DNA of 64,000 nucleotides from contig CM077011.1 of NCBI GenBank assembly GCA_039090855.1, positions 19,469,001 to 19,533,000 on the forward strand, in the 5' to 3' direction. A program made the position numbers and the translations under genes. Within the stretch, counting starts at the first letter, position 1; every line of letters starts with the position of its first letter. Source of the DNA: Macrothele yani (Eukaryota; Arthropoda; Arachnida; Araneae; Macrothelidae). Positions 54,623 to 64,000 of the stretch are shown here, in pieces. The notes under the pieces were generated by a model. That model ran no database searches. It was given only the letters and a program-made list of their open reading frames with translations, and was not told the DNA's origin.

Positions 54623-56055
54623 TACGCTTTCCAACCGTAAGTTGAAGAAGCATATACGCTCCAGCTTTGTCCGTCTGTCCGTCCGCCTGTCTGTCTGTCT
54701 GTCCGCACGATAACTCGCGTACAAATGGTTCGATTTCGATGTAGTTTCAGTATATGATAGGGGATCACCTGGGGACAAATCCTATTGAAAATGGGTGAAG
54801 TGGGGTCAAAGGTTGCGACATAGAAGCGGGATCCATTCCATTGCTCTTATGCGTCATAGCTTGCGCAAATATCGTTCGACCTCTTTGAAATTTTAGTATG
54901 TGGCGGGGGACCACATGGGGACGAACCCTATTAAAAGTGGGTGAAGTGGTGTCAAAAGTCAGGACATATGAGCGGGATGCATTCTATCGCTATTATCGCA
55001 TACTATTAAAGGAGAAATTCTTGTATGTATGTAAATTTTATTTTGAACACGGCTCTAAGGATTTTGATGAAAGTCGTTAACCTACTGTTTTCTGGTACTA
55101 ACAATCAATTTAGCTTGATCTCGACTTTAGGAAAATTTGTTTAGTGGGTTAAATAACCACCCCCAATTACCACGTTTGTAGTGCCATGGCGTCGTCCCAC
55201 TATTGTCACACATGCTTAGAATTCTTATGACGTCACCCTCTGGCGATTTAGATGTCGGCGCGCGGTACGCCATCTGTCTCATTACGTCACGCGTTGTGTG
55301 TGAATCCTATTAAAGTTTTGAGACGTCACACTCTTGCGAGCAGATGGTCGCGATTCCCATCTGCCTGATTACGTCACGCGTTGTGTGCGTATGTCCGTCC
55401 GCACGATAACTCGCGTAAAAATCGTTCGATTTCGATCAAATTTTGGTATGTGGTAGGGGAACACCTGGGAAGGAATGCTATTGAAAAAGAACGAAATGGG
55501 GTCACAGGTCAGGACAAAGGAGCGGGATCCATTCCGCTCTTATGCATCATAACTAACGTAAAAAAGGTTCGATTTCGATCAAATTTTAGTATGTGGTAGG
55601 GGACGAGCTGGGGACGAACCCTTTTGAAAATGGGTGAAATGGGGTCAAAGGTCAGGACATAGGAGCGGAATTACTTCCATCGCCATTATGCGTCATAACT
55701 TACGTAAACATGCTTCGATTTGGATAAACTGTTAGTATGTTGTAGGGGCTTGCCTGGGTACGAAACCTATTGAAAATGAGCGAAATGGGGTCAAAGGTTA
55801 GTACACAGAACCGGGATCTATTCCACAGCCCTAATGCATCATAACTTACGCAAAAATGCTTCGATTGCGACAAAACTTTATCATGTTATTTCGGAGGCAT
55901 ACTGAACCTGTTCTGTTGAATATCATTGAAGTGGGATAAAAGGTCAGGGCACAGGACCGAGATTTATTCCACAGCCATTATCCTCATAGCTTGAGTAATG
56001 ATTTCTTGTATGTTGGAAAGCGTATCATAATCAATGCCTTGCATGATTTTACTAA
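54623..56055 (-). mobile_element. Composite element with about 120-bp tandem repeats, copy 2
   Basis: Reverse-oriented sister of 37663-39673: TACGCTTTCCAACCGTAAG (54623 on), a GTCTGTCTGTCTGTCCGCAC run, about two tandem units, and the core (55000-55400 with CATTACGTCACGCGTTGTGT twice). About five more units follow, then GTTGGAAAGCGTA (56012-56024) and GCATGATTTTACTAA. The sequences diverge immediately outside these limits, which defines the ends. It lacks the MITE found in copy 1. Confidence 0.75.
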
Positions 56056-56061
56056 TTTATG

Positions 56062-56238
56062 ATCTATCGTTCTTATCACATTCATACGTCACTCACTCTG
56101 ACCTCAATTGTGTCGCTAAAATCATTCTCGTGAGAGAGAACATATCACGTTAAGTTTGGGAAGTGTAAAGGAGAACAAACTCAAATTTACATTGGAAAAG
56201 GAACTAAAAACGAAAGTTATTTTAGAATATACGTCACA
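56062..56238 (+). repeat. Dispersed repeat, copy 2
   Basis: Counterpart of 34502-34678, beginning six bases after the composite element ends. The shared part stops after GAATATACGTCACA in both copies. Confidence 0.7.
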
Positions 56239-57524
56239 AGCCACTGCTGGTGTAAGCTGCTTGTCTGTTGTCACAAAGAACAGTGATAAATGATGTTCTC
56301 GTTTGTCCAAGTTACATAACTTTTTGGCAACGTTTACACTCTTGTTCTTGGGAATATAGGCTAAATGCGGATTGTTTGTGATCATTTTGAAGCTTTACAA
56401 GACGAACCTTTTGTAATTAGAAATTTTCTAGTTTTATTCTTATTTTTCCTCCTTTATGATGACTAAAACATACATTTCGGAAAAGACCATCCCAAAAGAG
56501 AAAACGCTAAGATCATTAAGTCCATATAATTAAAGCAGTTTTTTCAGATGAATAAACTTTTGCATCCTGGGATATTTAAAGCGTTTTACCAGTTTGAGAA
56601 CTGCGAGCGAAAATACCATTTTCTTCGGACGTGTGGATGTAACTTAAAAAATTCCTAACTAACAAACACACTAAAAAAATATGGAATGAACAAAAAAAGG
56701 GGCACACCTACGGCTTTCAAAAGAAAAAAAAAACAAGAAAGGAAAACATCCGGTATAAACCTCATGAAAAAAAAACATGTCATTAAGAGAATGTTCATAA
56801 AAAGTGAACGAAGAAAACAAATTGCAATTAACGTGGATCATCGTCTCCGGTATGGAAAAAATTTCCTCCCGAGGACAGCGGTTTTTCCTCCTTTTTTCCC
56901 TTAGGACATAAGTAATTAATGATAAAACAAATTTCCAGCTGACTCCAGGAGAGTGAATTTGAAGCTCTGAGCTTCGTCCCAAAGGTTGGAAAAGGAAATT
57001 AGAAAAACGCCTCAGTGCACTAATTAACATATTACACTGAGACGTAAGATGATATATTTTGAATATCGTGTAATTTAAAACACTACCCCTTCTAAATCCC
57101 TCCCCCACAAAAAATCTGCGGTCAGATATTTCCTCCGTCGTGGCTAAACTTGAGATTATATGTTATTTTATAAAAAAGAAATGGCTAAACACCCTCTTCT
57201 TGGCAATGCGACTTGTTATTATTAGCAAACAAAGCGCTATAGAAACGTAATTAAAAATAATCCTAAGTTTCTATAACATAAAGCATTGAAGAGCTCGTCG
57301 TGGGTATGTTGCTAAGAATAATGATTTAAACAACTCTTTCAATACGTAGGAAGAATAAAATGGAAATCAAGTCTCATGGTGCATAATAAAAAAAAGATTT
57401 TCCTTCAACAACAAGCCTGTTAGAACCGAATTATTTCTAAACAGCAGGCAGCGTTTAGATAACTTTCGGGATTTACAAAGAGGTTAGAGCGTGAAAGCTA
57501 CTGTATTTTGCTGGCGAAAGAAAT
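56239..57524. other. No gene recognised
   Basis: AT-rich, with several A runs (for example 56724-56734 and 56767-56775). A 145-codon minus-strand frame at 56671-57108 is Phe/Ser-rich with no recognised motif. Confidence 0.4.
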
Positions 57525-58446
57525 TTTACCCGCATCCTTCCGCTCCTGAGTCGAATGCTTTCCCAATTAAGCTACAGCGACGAAGTATGTCACTTCAGCT
57601 TTGCCGTCTTGATGTCTTGATCTCTGCGTCATCTCTGAAGTAGCTACATCACATAAATCCCCCCCCCCCCTGAGAAAGAGCTGGGACGGAATCGTAGATT
57701 TCCGTGTCAGCCGGCAAACCACGCTTGAAGGAGAGATCACTGTAAAAGAAGGAATTCTGACAAATTCTAGACAATGTGTGGAACGAACGTAGTACATGTC
57801 ACGTATATTCCCCTTTGAGAAAGGATTGGGATGGAATCCTAAGTTTCTGGGTCAGCCGGCAAACCACGCTTGAAGGAGAGCTCACTGTAGAACAGGGAAT
57901 TGTGACTAATTCCAGACGATGTGTGGAACGAACATAGTACATGTCACGTACATTTCCCCTTGAAAAAGGGTTGGGACGAAAAAGTAGGTTTCCGGATCAG
58001 CCGGAAAACCACGCTTGAAGAAGGAGATCACTGTAGAAGAAAGAATTCTGACTAATTCCAGACGATGTGTGGAACGAACATAGCACATGTCACGTATACC
58101 CCCACCCTCCACCCTCCTTGAGAAAGGGCTGGAACAGAATCGTAGGTTTCAGGGTCAGACGCGGTGACACCATGCTTGAAGGAGAGATCACTGTAGAAGG
58201 AATTATAACTAATTCTAGACTATGTTTGGAACGAGTATAGCACATATTTCGAATAACCCAACGGCCAGAAGATTCATTTTACGTTCGGGTGCCAATATAG
58301 CGTAAAATCTATTTGCCGGTGGCGATATAGAAACCACACCCACCTCTCCGGAGCCGAATACTTTCCCAATTAAGCTACACCGACGACGTTTGCCGCTGCA
58401 ACTTGGCCGTCCAGGCACATCGTTACCTCTGAGATATGTACGTCAC
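57525..58446 (-). repeat. tRNA-related repeat, family C, with the body in four tandem copies
   Basis: On the minus strand: leader GTGACGTACATATCTCAGAG, tRNA-like module (about 58316-58390, GTAGCTTAATTGGGAAAGTA), and body start GGCACCCGAACGTAAAATGA..CTGGCCGTTGGG. Then come four units of about 145 bp (about 57660-58245), another leader and a second tRNA-like module (about 57530-57597). Each unit has, on the plus strand, GAGAAAGGGCTGGGAC-like, GGGTCAGCCGGCAAACCACG, TTGAAGGAGAGATCACTGTA and GATGTGTGGAACGAAC. The same blocks, more diverged, occur once in family A bodies. Confidence 0.75.
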
Positions 58447-59214
58447 AAGCTATGTTATACGCTTATTTTTTCTGTTATACGGTTATTTTTTCATGCCACG
58501 GGGGTTTGGTCCGTTAATAAATAATGGTCTTGTTCGTGCCTCTCCGCTTATCTATTTTTCTGATTCTGCATCATCCTTTTCCAGCAATTTCGTTTATCCC
58601 ATAGAACCAGTTGTATTTATGTCTTCCTCTTCTGTGATTCATTTCAAGGTCTCACATAATCATTCTATTAGCAAATCCCCAGTTTCTCCTTTAGGTTTGG
58701 GAGAGGTAACTTTTCTATTTTTTAGAAATATGCCTTGTGACGCAGGAGCTGTTCCAGGATTTTAGTGAAGGGACAGGGGACGTAAGTGTGGAGAATAGCT
58801 GGGAACCTTTCTGATATTTCGCGGAGCGTGAAATTACCGTGTGGAAATGGGTATACAAATCCTCGTTGGTTCTGAATGATAAAATCGATCGTTGATATCT
58901 TCCAATTAATTAAAAAAGCTAAAATACTTTTAAGTAATTCTTTCTTTCGCGAAAAAAATACCCAATTTGTTATTAGAACCTAACAAATCGAAGCTTTCCC
59001 TTGGTTCCTGAGGTAGATGCGCTCGCCTCCTTTCTGGATCCCCTCCTCCCTGCTGGGAAGTATACGTCTAATTTAAGCTTCTGTTTGCGTTTTTATGTTC
59101 TCATGTAAACGTTTTCTGACTTCACGACATATAGACAAGATTTCTAACTTTGGCATCACTGGAAATGGAAGAAAGGTCAATAAAACGTAATAGTATTACA
59201 ATAAGAACGTATCT
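58447..59214. other. No gene recognised
   Basis: Short frames without resemblance. Confidence 0.4.
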
Positions 59215-59480
59215 GGATATCAGGATTTGTTAAGAGTGCATCTAGAGATCACGATTTGTTAGGACTGCAGTTTGTAAGAACGATTTCTTAGCAGAGCAGT
59301 TTTCAGCTAACGATTTGTAAAGAGAGCACGTTGTCATAACGATTTGTTCGACGTGCAATGTGCATCTTGTGACAGCGATGAGATAAAATGTTTCTTTTAT
59401 GAGATCAGCTTTTTAGAAGTGCATTGTTAAACGATGTGTTATAAAAGCATGTTACGAAGTATTTTTACTAACAGATGATT
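59215..59480. repeat. Degenerate tandem repeat, unit about 33-40 bp
   Basis: AACGATTTGTTAAGAGTGCA-like phrases recur at about 59220, 59250, 59278, 59308, 59336 and later, each followed by a GCA-containing spacer. The units are strongly diverged, so the array is old. Confidence 0.5.
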
Positions 59481-60227
59481 TGACACCAGTAAGTTGTATT
59501 CTGGATAAGGTTGTTAACCAATGCTGAAGCGCAATGACACAAAATAAAAGTGTGGATTAATCATAAGTTCATGTTGATTCATTCTGTATGTTCTTGCTGT
59601 TAGTGTTATCTCTATTTGACAACTACTTGATCTTATGTTCGCTAAGTCCGTAGCTTCATGAGTTAGCATTTAAGCATGTAAACTACATCTTACAATAAAA
59701 GCTGAACCCTTTTAACGTATTATTTACAGTGAAACAAATACTAGGACAAGCCGCCAACGATAACCGATAACTCGGGTACAGTTGGCAAATTTTGAGCGAA
59801 GCTATTGCAAAATATAAGCTCATTAAGGCGTCTACTATAACAAATTCTAAAAATCGAACGCGTAAAATTTATGCCTTCCAGAACAAAAGTACAAAACATT
59901 CTAAAAAACAAATGCCTAAAATTTATCATGAACTACTTTCCTTTACGCCTTCACGTTGGTTGTGATCAGGCTGCATGTAAATAAAGCGGAACGACACACT
60001 CAGATCGGGAACCACGTTTTTCATTTTGTATCACGAAAGACAGACAGACATACACACATACACAAACTTCCATTTATTATTATAGATTAAGCAAGTGTTG
60101 AGCTAACAGACGGAATCTTTCCATTTCTTCGTTTTCCAATTCAAATTATTTTTTTTTTAAATTAATGTTAGTGAGCCGACTTTCGTGAAACGGTTCAAGT
60201 AAAAGGCCATCTAGTTTTAATTGAAAT
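59481..60227. other. No gene recognised; possible repeat end near 60030-60090
   Basis: GACAGACAGACATACACAC followed by CCATTTATTATTATAGATTA resembles the shared 3' ends of some arthropod repeats, but no second copy is present. Confidence 0.3.
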
Positions 60228-60358
60228 TTCTCAATGACACAGAATTTTGGGAACCGGAAGGCGTCAAAAACTGACCATGAACGATGTCCAATCGCATGCC
60301 GTGTCATGTCGTAGTTATGTCCGAACATCTGATTGTCCCGCGTCTCGTATAGAGAGGG
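60228..60358 (+). repeat. Direct repeat, copy 1 (partner 60578-60735)
   Basis: Shares CTCAATGACAC, GGAATTTTGGGAAyCGGAAG-type sequence, GGCGTCAAAA, CTGACCATG and GATGTCCAATCGCA with the partner about 350 bp downstream, then the TGTCATGTCGTA..GTCCGAACA region. Confidence 0.75.
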
Positions 60359-60577
60359 GATGTTTTCAATTATTATTAAAATTGGTCAGCTTTCTAATGG
60401 TCATTATTTTTACGACACGATCAATCGCCATGATACCAACCCTATATCACTCACAAAGTCGTTCTCTTGCTCTGTGGCAAGTGTCACTGCGATCCGCTGA
60501 AAATCTTTGGAGGAAATAGGTAACAAACGACTCCTTCTCAAAACCGGGAAATCCCCCTAAAATGCAGGTTTTCGGAC

Positions 60578-60735
60578 AATTATTCCTCAATGACACGGAA
60601 TTTTGGGAATCGGAAGGCGTCAAAACCTGACCATGGAAGATGTCCAATCGCAATGCAAAAAATCACGGTGATAGGATGTGTCATCTCGTACCTATGCCCG
60701 AACAACTAATTTTCTCGAGTCTGGTAAAGAGAACT
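60578..60735 (+). repeat. Direct repeat, copy 2 (partner 60228-60358)
   Basis: Carries about 27 extra bases (AAAAAATCACGGTGATAGGA region) compared with copy 1. No family is known to me; it could be a local duplication or a small dispersed repeat. Confidence 0.75.
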
Positions 60736-61335
60736 CCGCTCGATCTTCGGCCTCGCTTCGCTCAATAACCTTTAAATTTTTAAACCTCACATTATATTTT
60801 ATAGATGATATAAATTTCAGTCTGTAAGCGCAACTTCCACTAATAACGTGGAACTTGACACCAACTATGCATAAAACTGTACTAGTTATCCGATTAATTG
60901 GAGTAAGAATATAAATATACGTTTCCAAAGGTTTCGCACTTCAACCAGATGGCTTTTTCAAATAACGTCGAAGAGTTCTATTATTCGGATTTCAGTTTCT
61001 GTCTGTCTTCCTTGAAAACTCCAGCTGGTTTAATATTGTGAAGCCAGTAAACCGGTTTACCAGTATAGTTTTCCAATTTTACGAATCTTCCATTTTGATT
61101 TGTTGTCTTATCCAGGTAATTGTTTCCTATACACTGTAAAAAATAAAGTGGTGTAAATTCACGGAAAATTTCAGAAAAAAGGCCTGGTTTTTTAACCTGT
61201 ATTTTCACAGATTTTCTGTAGTCAGTACTTCAGTTTTTTTCAGAAAGTCAGTTTCAAGTTTTCCGTATTTAGACTGAAACTTTGCAAAATCCAACACGCG
61301 GAATATTTCTGCCCTTACAAGAGAATCCTTTTGCA
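60736..61335. other. No gene recognised
   Basis: CACTGTAAAAAATAAAGTGG near 61134 resembles the end of a MITE. A weak inverse occurs near 63930, but the pairing is too poor to call an element. Confidence 0.3.
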
Positions 61336-61406
61336 CCGGTAGTGAGGATTGAACCCGGGCTTTCCGGTTGAAGCCGCGAGTCTTAACCACTGAGCCAGAA
61401 TGCCAC
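61336..61406 (-). repeat. tRNA-like sequence, probable SINE head
   Basis: The minus strand has GTGGCATTCTGGCTCAGTGG (A-box region), a 7-base loop with TCA in the anticodon place, and the B box GGGTTCAATCCTCAC. A UCA anticodon and no convincing acceptor stem argue against a working tRNA. Confidence 0.45.
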
Positions 61407-61737
61407 AGGGAACAGGGTAACTGTCACGTTAAAATTTAATAGCGTGATGGTTATATTATCTTTTCAGTACTCCGAGTGATTTAGTCATTTTATTTTCCAT
61501 TGGCGTTCGTTATTTTTTAACACGTTTCTTATAAAAAAATTTCTATACAAGGTCTTATTACAAATTATGTATTTTTTTTTCGTCGTGATTTTTCCAGGTC
61601 AGAGAATGATCTGGAGTTTGAGATCTTTTTTCAACTCACAATAACTTTCAATTATCTTTAAGAGAAGGTGTGATGTACTGTTTTATAATATTTTTTCTCA
61701 AAACTTCTAAATATAAAATTTACTCTAGATAGCTATA
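61407..61737. other. No gene recognised
   Basis: AT-rich spacer. Confidence 0.4.
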
Positions 61738-62112
61738 CAGGATGTTTCAAAACTAATGGGCACGTTTACGTCGACGATGAGAAGCGTGTATCAGGAGTGT
61801 TGTGATCGCCCTTTTGAGCAGCTTTTGTAATTGTAATTAATTTCAGTATTTACGTATTATTATTTACAAATTTGATGTACTTTTGTGATGTCATGTTTTG
61901 TTTCTTTATTTTGTCTGCAATGAAGCTTTGTTATGATTTGTTGTGCCATTCCTGTCTTTGCGTTGCGAAAGACGGCATGTGAATGGCAATGGAAAGCGCC
62001 CTCTAGCGCCTAACCGCGGAACTTGCGACCGTGCATTCTTTGACGAAAAGTGCTTGTTTGGTTGTGTGCTATCACCCCTTAAAGTTTGTTCCATTAGTTT
62101 TGAAACACCCTG
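61738..62112. mobile_element. MITE with 22-bp inverted ends
   Basis: The left end CAGGATGTTTCAAAACTAAT and, reversed, the right end CAGGGTGTTTCAAAACTAAT differ at one base here and continue in GG. At 375 bp it has no coding capacity. The ends are typical of mariner-superfamily MITEs in arthropods. A TA precedes the left end but TC follows the right, so the duplication is not intact. Confidence 0.75.
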
Positions 62113-62444
62113 TCTAGCTTTTGTCTGAAGGACTCTACAGACTGATTCACAGGCATAGTTCAATCACCTGTGCAATAAATTAAGTACCCGGTTTCTTACA
62201 GTAACACAATATGGTAGAAAGGAGAAGAAATATCCTGAGCCACAGTAACTAAAATAAATGCGATGTACTATGCACAATATCCGATCTCGCTTCAGAACTT
62301 CCAAAATCGAATGCTTCGACAGACTGAAAGTTTAACAGTTAGTCAAACCACAAAGTAATCACCTTGAATCTTTCCTAATTACGGAAAATTTGTCGTCGTA
62401 TGAATACGGAAAAAGTGAGAACAGAGTGTTGTCGGTAGCATGTA
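62113..62444. other. No gene recognised
   Basis: AT-rich spacer between a MITE and a Tc1-like element. Confidence 0.4.
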
Positions 62445-63667
62445 CACTGAGTGGCCTCTTTATTACATATGACCACTCCCTCAGTAGTTCGTTGGGCCAA
62501 CTTTTGCCTTTAATACTGCGTCGATTCCTCGTGGCATGGACTCTCCGTGATGTTGATAGGTGATTTGGGGAATCTGAGACCATGCTTGATGAATAGCACA
62601 TTTCAGGAATGTGTGAGATTGCAGGGTTGTGGATCCAGCGATATGATGGCTTGTTCAACTTCATCCCACAAATTCTCAATGGAATTGAGATCTGGAGTTT
62701 GTGGGGGCCACCTAAGCAAAATAAACTCACCGGCACGTTCCTGAAACCAATCCTGTACAATACCAGCATTAAGGTAAGACACATTAACTTGTTGAAAGTA
62801 GCCATCGCCATTGGGATAAACCATCCACATGACAGGACGCACTTGGTCCGCACCGATGTTTAGATATGATGTGTCAGTCAGACGTTGATCAACACGAATT
62901 AAAAGGCCCAAAGCATGCCAGGAAAACATTCCCGAAACCATATCGTTGCCTCCATCAGCTTGAAGAGTTGTAGCAATGCATTTGGGGTCCATGCTTTCGT
63001 GCTGTTTCCGCCAAATTCTCACTCGGCCATCGGCATGGTGCAACTGAAAACGTGATTCATCGGGCCACATAATTTGTTTCCAATTATCGACTGTCCAATC
63101 CTTGTGCTCCTGTGCGAACTGGAGACGTTTTCTCTTGTTAACCGCAGACAGCAAAGGTGTTCCAACAGGCCTTCGGCTGCCATATCCCATCCGATGCAAT
63201 GTACGGCGAACAGTGCGTGCAGAAATCATTTGAGGGAATCCTTGATTAAGATGGTCTGTAATTTACTGCGCTGTTGCCGTTCTGTTGTCTGTTACCAGTC
63301 TGGACAATCTCCGTTCCACCCGAGCAGTCACTAGTCGATGATGACCACACGTTGCACGTAGAGACACAGTTTTTTAGCTGACAGTCCAGTCTTTAAACAC
63401 TTTAAAAACAGGTGCTATGGAACATTTCACGAATGCGGCGGTTTCGGTGATACTCGCTCCATGGCTCCGAGCTCCTACAATCATCCCACGTTGTCCGTCA
63501 AATCGCATTTTTTACCCATCTCGTCACCCAAAAATCACTTCTACTACTGTCGCAAGCACTAAGCTTTCCCTTTTTATACTAGCCTCGCCCTCCGGCGGCA
63601 ACAGCGTGCAGCCATAACTCATTTGCTTAAAACTGTCAGGTGGTCATAATAAAGTGGCCACTCAGTG
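62445..63667 (-). mobile_element. Tc1-like DNA transposon, full length
   Basis: The ends CACTGAGTGGCCTCTTTATT and, reversed, CACTGAGTGGCCACTTTATT are inverted and flanked by TA (62443-62444, 63668-63669). Length is 1223 bp. Confidence 0.9.
62481..63508 (-). pseudogene. Tc1-like transposase, DD36E type, inactivated
   Basis: The ATG at 63508 starts MRFDGQRGMIVGARSHGASI (HTH with TETAAFVKCS). Two TAA stops break the N-terminal part. A 208-residue frame (63229-62603) then holds SARTVRRTLHRMGYGSRRPV, WTVDNWKQIMWPDESRFQLH (first Asp), SYLNIGADQVRPVMWMVYPN, YFQQVNVSYLNAG (second Asp is Val) and LRWPPQTPDLNSIENLWDE (Glu). 36 residues lie between the second position and the Glu. A one-base shift near 62620 moves the end (QITYQHHGESMPRGIDAVLK) to another frame, finishing GPTNY at 62481. 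Its long open stretch makes it one of the better kept copies here. Confidence 0.88.
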
Positions 63668-64000
63668 TATAAGAAAGGACTTGTGGAAAGGTATTCAAAA
63701 TTCAGAATTTTTCGTAAACACCTCTTGGAAACGGTAATTTCCCATCAATATAAGAAAGAAATCGCGGAAAGGTTTCTGAAAATTTATAATTTTTCTGGCG
63801 TAAGGAAAAACCGTGAAATGCAGAGTTTTCCCCCTAAACTCACGGAATAATTTGTATCAGAAACATTCTTCGTTATTTCACGAAAGAAATGACGGAAAGT
63901 GGCTCCTGAATTTCATAAAATATTTTACATTGTATTCTTCAAAATGTCCTTCTTACTGAGATCGCATTATTTGTGTTTCCACAGAAGGGGCTGTAGGTAT
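63668..64000. other. No gene recognised
   Basis: A/T-rich, with repeated CGGAAAGG.TTTC and TTTCACG phrases suggesting a small decayed inverted structure, but none strong enough to call. Confidence 0.35.

Noticed and set aside
56671..57108. 145-codon minus-strand frame as a membrane protein
   Set aside because: Its Phe/Ser richness comes from A-rich tracts on the other strand; no defined membrane segments or family motifs.
61336..61406. tRNA-Sec or suppressor tRNA with UCA anticodon
   Set aside because: It lacks the long variable arm and extended acceptor stem of tRNA-Sec, and the stems are poor.
61133..63940. A single MITE-like element with CACTGTAAAA ends enclosing the Tc1-like element
   Set aside because: The supposed ends pair over too few bases and no target duplication was found.

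Overview
This window looks like intergenic or heterochromatin-like sequence from an animal genome, most likely an arthropod. A chelicerate or a hemimetabolous insect would both fit; I cannot name the species. It is AT-rich, contains no bacterial-type operons, and I could not recognise a single convincing host gene or exon. Nearly everything identifiable is a mobile element, a relic of one, or a tandem repeat. The only long undamaged reading frame is the ORF1 (zinc-knuckle) protein of a jockey-like LINE at 1509-2813.

Layout, left end. A hAT transposase relic (1-380) is followed by a LINE-like element with an intact ORF1 that runs straight into a 32-A tail (about 525-2980), then tRNA-derived repeats (3.56-4.12 kb). 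A foldback insertion with a 12-bp target duplication lies at 4.9-5.1 kb. A complete Tc1-like element (6277-7496) sits inside an older GTAGC-rich relic. At 8.3-13.99 kb there are further tRNA-derived repeats, a Penelope-like (PLE) 3' relic, a 30/21-bp minisatellite and an internally deleted mariner-superfamily copy.

Middle. A pogo/Tigger-like element split by a SINE (16.8-17.8 kb) precedes two tandem arrays built of short hairpins with AACAAAA/TTTTGTT arms (19.1-20.2 kb and 21.26-24.08 kb; the second has about 18 units of about 158 bp). Several decayed Tc1/mariner elements occupy 25.4-33.1 kb, one with an internal inversion and one with a 49-bp triplication. Next come a hAT element (33.7-35.0 kb), a TTAA-flanked long-TIR MITE (35.5-36.2 kb) and a satellite-rich composite element (37.7-39.7 kb) that carries a second copy of that MITE and has a reverse-oriented sister at 54.6-56.1 kb.

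Right part. A nearly full-length Penelope-like element (41.3-47.1 kb) has two direct terminal repeats, hammerhead-like motifs, a broken RT and GIY-YIG frame, a mariner in its right repeat and tRNA-derived repeats in its left repeat and interior. A LINE RT gene follows, split by a Tc1-like element and by a hAT MITE with a perfect 8-bp target duplication. The window ends with more Tc1-like elements, a tRNA-type repeat with a four-fold tandem core (57.5-58.4 kb) and a DD36E-type Tc1-like pseudogene (62.4-63.7 kb).

The elements do not form a pathway. They record successive nested insertions that can be ordered in time. The most distinctive observations are the ORF1-only LINE, a tRNA-related repeat superfamily in which at least two different tRNA-like modules are carried by one shared body, the two hairpin-module satellites, and the pair of satellite-bearing composite elements.
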